This document shows positions 1-5,025 of a stretch of 8,104 nt of DNA, piece after piece. Where the stretch lies: assembly GCA_017431585.1 (NCBI GenBank), contig JAFRKU010000033.1, positions 1 to 8,104 of the forward strand, given 5' to 3'. The position numbers and the translations under genes were made by a program. How positions within the stretch are numbered: position 1 is the stretch's first letter; each line of letters begins with the position of its first letter. The stretch is from a bacterium. GTDB taxonomy: Bacteria; Patescibacteriota; Microgenomatia; UBA1400; PJMF01. Below the pieces are notes generated by a model that did not search any database, had not been told where the DNA came from, and saw nothing but the letters and a program-made list of their open reading frames with translations.

Positions 1-948
1 CACCGCCGCCCAAAAGAACTCGTCGACAACCATGGGTGCAATCGTCGTTAGACGTCCGCCCGCGTCTTTGCTACTGCCGCCACAGTGATACAATCTTTGC
101 GTTTCGCATCGGTAATCCAGCACAATGTAGCGATCGTGAATTAAATTTTGTGTCAACCGGAAAGATATTTTTAGCTGCGGATACTCTTTTTTAAAAGTGG
201 CAATTTCTGCATCGGTGAGAGAATGGCGCAAGCGATCGCTAAAAATGATAATAGAAACATTTTTGCCGACGTGTCGCAGCATTGCTAATGTTTTCAAACT
301 CACATAGTTGTCAATGACAAAAATGGATTTGTGTGCTTGTGCATAAATTTGCTCGTAGGCAATTTGGGCTTCGATTATTTGTCCGGCGCAGACCGTCAAC
401 TCGCTTTTGGGCGGCAAGGCATTGAAAGAGTTGGTGAAGGAAATGAGGTCAGACTTGACGAGCATTGTTTGTTGTATTTGTTCGATCTGCATGGTATTTG
501 TTTGTACTTGAGCACTCAACAATTGGTAAGCGCTCACGCTAGATGTATGAACCGGTGCTAGCAAGATATCTTTCATTTGTTTAAATAACTTAATCAGAAT
601 AATGCTTTGCTGTGTAGCCAATGGACCACGCAAGACTGTCATTAACATATAAATACCCTGTTCGGTAAACACAAATGGTAAATAGCGAGCTCCACCCCAA
701 TTTGAGGTCGAAATTTTCGACCTCAAGTTTAAATATTCTGTATTAGTCAACTGAAATCGAAAGCTTTGATCAAATTTTTCAACATTATTTTTCACTTGCT
801 CATTAAATCTTTTCGTGCTATATCCGTATATTCGCGCCAAATCGCTATCTAGCATGACTTGCACGCCCCGGACCGTGAAAATTTTGTCGCGCAAGTTTTC
901 TTCTGTAATCAGTGAAATATCTTGCGTCTGTTCATTTTTCTTTGCCAT
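1..948 (-). CDS. ORF6N-domain protein with phospholipase-D-like C-terminal domain, partial (C-terminus off the left edge)
   Basis: The frame is open from the ATG at 948 down to base 1, giving 316 codons with no stop, so the C-terminus lies outside the window. Residues about 20-125 match the ORF6N DNA-binding domain typical of phage and accessory genes: IFTVRGVQVMLDSDLARIYG near residue 23, then TKRFNEQVKNN, LRSKISTSNWGG and LPFVFTEQGIYML. A glutamine-rich, probably coiled linker follows (about 140-170). From about 200 the sequence resembles the phospholipase-D-like tail found in many ORF6N proteins: SIFVIDNYV (I212-Y215), then HDRYIVLD (H271, R273, D278), an HKD-like motif with Arg for Lys, then YHCGGSSKDAG. 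Whether this domain is catalytic is unknown. The gene is visibly A+T-richer than lon and uses ATA, TTA and AGA codons more, suggesting horizontal acquisition. It is divergent from lon. Domain identity is fairly certain; the cellular role (phage regulator, anti-repressor or defence) is not. Confidence 0.88.
   Translation of the reverse strand, partial: MAKKNEQTQDISLITEENLRDKIFTVRGVQVMLDSDLARIYGYSTKRFNEQVKNNVEKFDQSFRFQLTNTEYLNLRSKISTSNWGGARYLPFVFTEQGIYMLMTVLRGPLATQQSIILIKLFKQMKDILLAPVHTSSVSAYQLLSAQVQTNTMQIEQIQQTMLVKSDLISFTNSFNALPPKSELTVCAGQIIEAQIAYEQIYAQAHKSIFVIDNYVSLKTLAMLRHVGKNVSIIIFSDRLRHSLTDAEIATFKKEYPQLKISFRLTQNLIHDRYIVLDYRCETQRLYHCGGSSKDAGGRLTTIAPMVVDEFFWAAV
702..726. repeat. Perfect 25-bp palindrome inside the ORF6N coding region
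   Basis: The arms TTGAGGTCGAAA (702-713) and TTTCGACCTCAA (715-726) are exact reverse complements around a single central T at 714. On the minus strand the palindrome encodes the conserved LRSKISTS stretch of the ORF6N domain. A 12-bp perfect arm is unlikely by chance in a gene of this size. It could be a binding site, an mRNA hairpin, or a by-product of codon choice in this peptide. Confidence 0.9.
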
Positions 949-953
949 TTTTG

Positions 954-960
954 CCTTTCT
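954..960 (-). promoter_or_regulatory. Ribosome binding site of the ORF6N gene
   Basis: Read on the minus strand, AGAAAGG lies 5 nt before the ATG at 948. It is a modest Shine-Dalgarno match at a good distance and supports this start codon. Confidence 0.6.
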
Positions 961-961
961 G

Positions 962-989
962 TGTGTATGATTTATATATAGTATACACA
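962..989. repeat. Inverted repeat flanking the ORF6N promoter -10 region
   Basis: TGTGTAT (962-968) and ATACACA (983-989) are exact reverse complements separated by 14 nt, and the A+T-rich spacer includes the proposed -10 box of the leftward promoter. The placement suits an operator for a repressor, possibly the ORF6N protein itself, but the arms are only 7 bp. Confidence 0.4.
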
Positions 990-1002
990 GTGAAAGTGAC
1001 AA
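975..1002 (-). promoter_or_regulatory. Putative promoter of the ORF6N gene
   Basis: On the minus strand TTGTCA (997-1002) and TATATA (975-980) are separated by 16 nt, about 27 nt upstream of the ATG. An alternative -10, TATACT (980-985), is a better hexamer but fits no -35 spacing well. The -35 box lies within the tandem AGTGACAAA repeats, so a protein binding those repeats could block it. Confidence 0.45.
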
Positions 1003-1012
1003 AAGTGACAAA
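989..1012. repeat. Tandem 9-bp direct repeats upstream of the ORF6N gene
   Basis: AGTGACAAA occurs twice head to tail (995-1003 and 1004-1012) and is preceded by a partial copy, AGTGAA, at 989-994. The repeats cover the proposed -35 of the leftward promoter. Short iterated sites of this kind are often operators, but slippage in a low-complexity stretch would look the same. Confidence 0.6.
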
Positions 1013-1037
1013 AAATCGGGGCAATTTAGTAGCATTT

Positions 1038-1082
1038 CCACATCTTGCTCCGAGTTCGCAGCCAGATGTGGCGGCAGTTTTT
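1038..1082 (+). other. Intergenic hairpin followed by a T run, possible terminator or small RNA end
   Basis: CCACATCT (1038-1045) and AGATGTGG (1064-1071) are exact reverse complements. TGC (1046-1048) can add pairs with GCA (1058-1060). Six bases after the stem comes TTTTT (1078-1082). No plus-strand gene lies upstream to be terminated, and the T run is farther from the stem than in a classic terminator. It may end a short transcript starting near 970-985, shield lon from read-through, or be a regulatory fold between the divergent promoters. Confidence 0.35.
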
Positions 1083-1107
1083 AGCAATTGGCACTTGACA
1101 CTGCTAA
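1081..1107 (+). promoter_or_regulatory. CIRCE-like heat-shock operator (putative HrcA site) upstream of lon
   Basis: The arms TTAGCAATT (1081-1089) and CACTGCTAA (1099-1107) flank a 9-nt spacer, which is exactly the 9-9-9 geometry of CIRCE (known consensus TTAGCACTC-N9-GAGTGCTAA). The outer six bases of each arm match fully and 14 of 18 arm positions match the consensus. The right arm overlaps the -35 box of the lon promoter, the position expected for a repressor. HrcA control of lon is known in some bacteria such as mycoplasmas. Binding here is inferred. Confidence 0.6.
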
Positions 1108-1122
1108 AAAGTGTGATATAAT
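1095..1122 (+). promoter_or_regulatory. lon promoter, near-consensus with extended -10
   Basis: A perfect -35 TTGACA (1095-1100) and a perfect -10 TATAAT (1117-1122) are separated by 16 nt. TG at 1114-1115 makes the -10 an extended one. Transcription should begin about 7 nt after the -10, at or next to the ATG at 1130, so the lon mRNA is probably leaderless. Confidence 0.88.
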
Positions 1123-1129
1123 GCGACCT

Positions 1130-3478
1130 ATGACACAAAAAAGTTTGCAATTGTTTTTGTTACCAGTGGCGCCGCTGAAAGAGGGCGTGCTTTTTCCAGG
1201 ATTGGAAACCAAAATGATTTTCACCCGTGAAGCCAGCAAAAATGCGCTGCGGGCGTCGCGGCGGGCCAACAATATGATTTTTATCACGGCCCAAAAAAAT
1301 TTGCAAGCGGACAATCCTAAACCCAAAGACTTGTACGAAGTGGGTACGCTGGCGCGAGTGGGCGAAATCAGCGAAGAGGGCGACAATATGACCGTGGAGA
1401 TCACGTCGCTGTCGCGGGTGAAAGCGGTGGAGTGGCACAGTGCGCGTAAACTTTTGATTGCGCACGCGGAAGTTTTGGATGACATTGTGGACGAAACAGA
1501 CGAAAAATTGGAAATGATGCGCGAGCATTTGCTGAATGGTTTTTTGTCGCTGATTAAAGTGGGAATGGTGGAGATTGGTGAGGATTTTATCGCTTACATG
1601 CGCTCGCTACCGCCCGGTCAAGTGTGTGACCACGTGGCTAATATGCTGTCGGCCAAAAATGAAACTAAACAAAAAATTTTGGAAGCGCTCTCGCTGCGGG
1701 AGCGGATGAAACTGACGCTGTCACAACTGGAAACGGAAATTCAGGTGGCGCGGGTGGAAACCGAGGTGATCAAAAAAACGCATGACAAGTTTGAGAAAAA
1801 TTTTAAAGAAAATGTGTTGCGCGAGCAGTTGGCGATGATTCAAAAAGAATTGGGCGACATGGATGACGAAGAACAAGCGGCCGACGAATACGAAGCGAAA
1901 CTCAAAAAGCTTAAAACTACCAGCGAGAACAAGGAAAAAATTAAAAAAGAATTGAAACGATTTCGGCAAACCAGCAGCATGAATCCGGAAAGCGGGTATT
2001 TGCGCAATTGGCTGGACACGGTGTTTGAGTTGCCGTGGGGCAAGTATAGTCGCGATGTGCTGGATTTGGCGACGGCGGAGAAAATTTTGAACGAGTCGCA
2101 TCATGGGTTGCAAGAAGTCAAGGATCGTGTTTTGGAATACATTGCGGTGCTGAAGTTGCAGCGCCAGCAAAAAACAGCCAGTCAAGCGCCGACGATTTTG
2201 TGTTTCGTGGGCCCGCCGGGCGTGGGTAAAACGAGTATTGGCGAGAGCATCGCCCAAGCACTGGGACGTAAGTTTGCTAAGGTGTCTTTGGGTGGCGTGC
2301 GTGACGAGGCGGAAATTCGCGGCCACCGGCGGACTTACGTGGGGGCAATGGCGGGGCGAATTGTCAAGGGACTCAAACAGGCAGGCACGAGTAACCCGGT
2401 GTTTATGCTGGACGAGATCGACAAAATGGCCACCGATTATCACGGTGACCCCTCTTCTGCTCTGCTGGAAGTGCTCGACCAGGCGCAAAATCAGCAATTC
2501 GAAGATCATTATTTGGATATGCCGTATGATTTAAGCCAAGTGATTTTCATTGCCACGGCCAATACCATGGAAGACATCCCCGAGCCGCTTTTGGACAGAA
2601 TGGAAATCATTCGCTACGCCGGCTACACGGCCAGCGAAAAAGTGGCGATTGCACAGCGATTTTTGTGGCCAAAAGCGCTGGTGAACAATGGTTTGACTAG
2701 TCAACAAGTGACGGCAGGTGAGACCGTGTGGCGCAAGATTATTGAAAATTATACTCGGGAAGCGGGGGTGCGTGAGCTGGGGCGGCAATTGGATAAGGTT
2801 TTGCGTAAGGTGGCGCGAGAAATCGTGGCGGGCAAAAAGGCACACGTGGAGTTGACGCTGAAAAATTTGCCTGATTATTTGGGGCCGGAAAAGTTTGATG
2901 TGACCACGAATAATCAGCAATCGGAAGTGGGCGTGGCCACGGGTTTGGCGTGGACGAGCGTGGGTGGCGACGTGCTTTTTATCGAAGTGGCCACCAGCGA
3001 AGGCAAGGGTGAGTTGAAACTGACCGGACAGTTGGGCGACGTGATGAAAGAATCGGCGCAAGCAGCCTACACTTTTGTCCGTTCGCACGCCAAACAGTTG
3101 GGTATATCAGTCAAAACCATGGATAAATTGGATCTGCATGTCCACGTGCCCGAAGGAGCGGTGCCCAAAGATGGCCCTTCAGCGGGGGTGACGATGGTGA
3201 CGGCGATGGTTTCGGCGCTGACGGGTCGGGCAGTCCGGCGCGACGTGGCCATGACTGGTGAGGTGACGCTGCGGGGTAAAGTGTTGCGCATCGGGGGACT
3301 GAAAGAAAAATCGATTGCGGCGGCGCGCTCGGGGTGTAAAATCGTGTGTATTCCGGCGGAGAATGAGCGTGATTTGGTGGAAGTACCGGAAGAAATTCGC
3401 CAGCAAATCAAATTTGTGCCGACGCGTCAGGTCCAGGAAAACTTGGAAATTGCCTTAGAAAAAGCGACAAAAGCGTGA
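1130..3478 (+). CDS. lon: ATP-dependent protease Lon (LonA type)
   Basis: A 782-residue protein, close to the 784 of E. coli Lon. It degrades misfolded and regulatory proteins in the cytosol as an ATP-driven ring. The N-terminal substrate domain begins LPVAPLKEGVLFPG, followed by a charged, probably coiled-coil stretch at roughly 190-290. The AAA+ module has Walker A GPPGVGKT (361-368), Walker B FMLDEID (D428, E429), a sensor-1 region IATANTMEDIPEPLLDRME and a sensor-2 segment GVRELGRQLDKV. The protease domain has PKDGPSAG with catalytic Ser684 and GGLKEK with catalytic Lys727, the usual Ser-Lys dyad. ATG 1130 was chosen because the in-frame TTG at 1088 and ATG at 1121 lie within the operator and -10 box. 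No Shine-Dalgarno sequence precedes it. A CIRCE-like site suggests heat-shock control. It ends 53 bp before pyk. Confidence 0.97.
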   Translation: MTQKSLQLFLLPVAPLKEGVLFPGLETKMIFTREASKNALRASRRANNMIFITAQKNLQADNPKPKDLYEVGTLARVGEISEEGDNMTVEITSLSRVKAVEWHSARKLLIAHAEVLDDIVDETDEKLEMMREHLLNGFLSLIKVGMVEIGEDFIAYMRSLPPGQVCDHVANMLSAKNETKQKILEALSLRERMKLTLSQLETEIQVARVETEVIKKTHDKFEKNFKENVLREQLAMIQKELGDMDDEEQAADEYEAKLKKLKTTSENKEKIKKELKRFRQTSSMNPESGYLRNWLDTVFELPWGKYSRDVLDLATAEKILNESHHGLQEVKDRVLEYIAVLKLQRQQKTASQAPTILCFVGPPGVGKTSIGESIAQALGRKFAKVSLGGVRDEAEIRGHRRTYVGAMAGRIVKGLKQAGTSNPVFMLDEIDKMATDYHGDPSSALLEVLDQAQNQQFEDHYLDMPYDLSQVIFIATANTMEDIPEPLLDRMEIIRYAGYTASEKVAIAQRFLWPKALVNNGLTSQQVTAGETVWRKIIENYTREAGVRELGRQLDKVLRKVAREIVAGKKAHVELTLKNLPDYLGPEKFDVTTNNQQSEVGVATGLAWTSVGGDVLFIEVATSEGKGELKLTGQLGDVMKESAQAAYTFVRSHAKQLGISVKTMDKLDLHVHVPEGAVPKDGPSAGVTMVTAMVSALTGRAVRRDVAMTGEVTLRGKVLRIGGLKEKSIAAARSGCKIVCIPAENERDLVEVPEEIRQQIKFVPTRQVQENLEIALEKATKA

Positions 3479-3484
3479 TATAAT
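3455..3484 (+). promoter_or_regulatory. pyk promoter overlapping the lon stop codon
   Basis: TATAAT (3479-3484) is preceded directly by TGA (3476-3478), which is both the lon stop codon and the TGn of an extended -10. The best -35 is a poor TTAGAA (3455-3460) with an 18-nt spacer, so the promoter probably relies on the extended -10. Transcription would begin near 3491, leaving a leader of about 40 nt before pyk. Confidence 0.72.
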
Positions 3485-3498
3485 ATCTTTTTGCGCTG

Positions 3499-3516
3499 GT
3501 TCAAACGTGAACTTTT
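3499..3516 (+). terminator. Weak hairpin with T run in the lon-pyk gap
   Basis: GTTCA (3499-3503) and TGAAC (3508-3512) form a 5-bp stem with an AACG loop, directly followed by TTTT (3513-3516). It is too short for a strong intrinsic terminator. It may weakly terminate or attenuate lon transcripts, or simply structure the pyk leader. Confidence 0.3.
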
Positions 3517-3521
3517 GGCGG

Positions 3522-3527
3522 AAAGGG
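3522..3527 (+). promoter_or_regulatory. Ribosome binding site of pyk
   Basis: AAAGGG lies 4 nt before the ATG at 3532 and fixes that start. This contrasts with lon and the glycosyltransferase gene, which have no such site. Confidence 0.65.
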
Positions 3528-3531
3528 ACTT

Positions 3532-4935
3532 ATGACACAAAAATTGACCAAGTTGGTGGCCACGATTGGCCCGGCGACGGAAACGGAAGAAATCATTGGG
3601 AAATTGATTGACGCGGGCATGAACGTGGCTCGGTTTAACACCAAGCACTCTTCGCCCGAGTGGCATCAAGAGCGGATCGCGCGGGTGCGCCAAGTGGCGC
3701 GGCAAAAAGGCGCGGCGGTAGGGATCATGCTGGATTTGCAAGGCCCGGAAATTCGGATTAATTTGCCGGGTGAAACGCCTTTCGATTTGGTTGAGGGCGA
3801 GACGGCGATTTTCACGGCGCGGGAAAATTTGGAAGCGGTGAAAAAAGTGTTGATTCCGCAAAATGTGATTGACGCTCTCCAAGTGGGCAACGTGGTGCTG
3901 CTGGATGACGGGGCGTGCGAGTTTGAAGTGACGCAAAAAAATAGCGATCATTTGGTGCTCAAGGCTCTTTCGGCTTGCACGGTCAAACACCGCAAAACGA
4001 TGAACGTCCCAGGGGTGACGATTGATATGCCGTCGCTGATTGAGGCGGATTACGCGCAACTGGACGGGGCGAGTGGCAACTGCGAAATTGATTTTGTGGC
4101 TTTGTCTTTTGTTCGGAGCGCGGCGGATATCGAATTTTTGCGCGAGGAGCTGGTCAAGCGTAAAATGTGCGCCGGTATTATTGCCAAAATTGAAACGCAA
4201 GCGGCGCTGGATCATTTGGAAGAAATTGTGGATGCATCCGATGCGGTGATGGTGGCCCGCGGTGACTTGGGCGTGGAGATGCCGTATGAAGAATTGACTT
4301 TTTGGCAAAAACGAATTATTGATTTGTGCCGGGCCAGTAGCAAACCGGTGATCACGGCCACACAGATGCTTAAATCCATGACCGATGCGCCGCGGCCGAC
4401 GCGGGCGGAGGTCTCCGACGTGGCGCACGCGATTTATGACGGCACGGACGCGATTATGTTATCGGAGGAAACGACCATTGGCAAGTATCCGGTGCGAGCG
4501 GTAGCGACGCAAGCTAAAATTGCGGCTTTCAATGAACCGTACGCCAACGATGTACTGCAAATTGCGCTGACGGACGATCCGCAAGAAGCCATCACCAACG
4601 CAGCGGTGGAACTGGTGGAAAGCAGTGGGCTGGAAATTGCGGGCTTGATTAACATGACGATTTCGGGGCGGAGCGCGCATTTGCTGTCTAGCTTGCATCC
4701 GAGCAAACCGATTATCGCGGTGACCGCCAGCGAGCGAGTTTATTTCGCGCTGTCGCTGTCTTACGGAGTGCAGCCGGTGTTGGCCACCAAAGAGCAGGCG
4801 GGTGATTTGAGTCAAGCTTTGGTGCTGCTTAAAGACAAAGGTTTGGTGACCAAAGGTCAGCGGATTGTGGCAACTCACGGGGTGCCGCATGCGACGCGAG
4901 GGACGAATACCATTTCGATTGTGGAAGTGAGTTAA
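3532..4935 (+). CDS. pyk: Pyruvate kinase
   Basis: A 467-residue protein (E. coli PykF has 470) that transfers phosphate from phosphoenolpyruvate to ADP, the last step of glycolysis. The barrel domain begins KLVATIGPAT. The inserted B domain spans about 71-168. The active site holds R34, N36, D68, R75, the catalytic Lys219 and metal-binding Glu221 in IIAKIE, Asp245 in MVARGDLGVEM, and Thr277 in ITATQM. The C-terminal domain (about 350-467) has SGRSAHLL and ends HATRGTNTISIVEV, resembling the usual effector-binding region. Oddities: RFNTKH has Lys38 where the family usually has a Ser that binds K+; LDLQGPEIR has Leu69 and Gln70 where E. coli has Thr and Lys, yet keeps Glu73; SEET replaces the common SGET. 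It has its own promoter and ribosome binding site, is co-directional with lon and convergent with the next gene. Confidence 0.97.
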   Translation: MTQKLTKLVATIGPATETEEIIGKLIDAGMNVARFNTKHSSPEWHQERIARVRQVARQKGAAVGIMLDLQGPEIRINLPGETPFDLVEGETAIFTARENLEAVKKVLIPQNVIDALQVGNVVLLDDGACEFEVTQKNSDHLVLKALSACTVKHRKTMNVPGVTIDMPSLIEADYAQLDGASGNCEIDFVALSFVRSAADIEFLREELVKRKMCAGIIAKIETQAALDHLEEIVDASDAVMVARGDLGVEMPYEELTFWQKRIIDLCRASSKPVITATQMLKSMTDAPRPTRAEVSDVAHAIYDGTDAIMLSEETTIGKYPVRAVATQAKIAAFNEPYANDVLQIALTDDPQEAITNAAVELVESSGLEIAGLINMTISGRSAHLLSSLHPSKPIIAVTASERVYFALSLSYGVQPVLATKEQAGDLSQALVLLKDKGLVTKGQRIVATHGVPHATRGTNTISIVEVS

Positions 4936-4952
4936 AAATCGCTAAAGTATCC

Positions 4953-4958
4953 TATAAT
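4953..4958 (+). promoter_or_regulatory. Isolated -10-like TATAAT after pyk
   Basis: A perfect TATAAT lies 17 nt after the pyk stop, with no TGn and only poor -35 candidates (TTAAAA at 4932-4937, spacer 15). If active, it would start a transcript of about 60 nt ending at the terminator at 5025. An A+T-rich coincidence is at least as likely. Confidence 0.25.
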
Positions 4959-4979
4959 ATTTACGTGTTTCGCATGGGG

Positions 4980-5015
4980 CGCCGCACGTGGAGCGGATTT
5001 CGCCGCACGTGGAGC
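4980..5015. repeat. 15-bp direct repeat between convergent genes
   Basis: CGCCGCACGTGGAGC occurs at 4980-4994 and again, identical, at 5001-5015, a 21-bp period. Each copy contains the palindrome CACGTG. The second copy provides most of the terminator stem. It may have arisen by duplication of a terminator half or serve as a binding site. Confidence 0.85.
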
Positions 5016-5025
5016 ATGTGTTTTT
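5006..5025 (+). terminator. Intrinsic terminator of pyk
   Basis: CACGTG (5006-5011) and CATGTG (5015-5020) form a 6-bp stem with one G-U pair and a GAG loop, followed at once by TTTTT (5021-5025). It lies about 70 nt after the pyk stop and overlaps the last codons of the convergent gene, as expected for a barrier between convergent genes. The stem is short but well placed. Confidence 0.6.

Noticed and set aside
331..561. Plus-strand 76-residue open frame at the left end
   Set aside because: The opposite strand carries the ORF6N gene with recognisable domains across the same bases.
1088..1129. Longer lon reading starting at TTG 1088 or ATG 1121
   Set aside because: Both starts fall inside the CIRCE-like operator or -10 box, so they would not be on the mRNA, and the extra residues do not resemble the Lon N-terminus.
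912..1150. Small overlapping frames on both strands in the divergent region
   Set aside because: They run through promoter and repeat sequence, lack ribosome binding sites, and their composition follows the underlying repeats.
1721..2509. 262-residue open frame antisense to lon
   Set aside because: Same shadow pattern: opposite the AAA+ domain, biased composition, no ribosome binding site or domain.
3476..3478. UGA read as an amino acid (code 4 or 25)
   Set aside because: Lon and UvrB both end at UGA at the expected family length, so UGA is a stop here; this argues against Gracilibacteria-type recoding.
3427..4428. 333-residue open frame antisense to pyk
   Set aside because: It lies entirely opposite well-supported coding sequence, is rich in His, Arg and Gln as expected for a shadow frame, and shows no recognisable domain.
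4980..5015. CRISPR-like repeat
   Set aside because: Only two copies with a 6-bp gap; far too short a unit and spacer for a CRISPR array.
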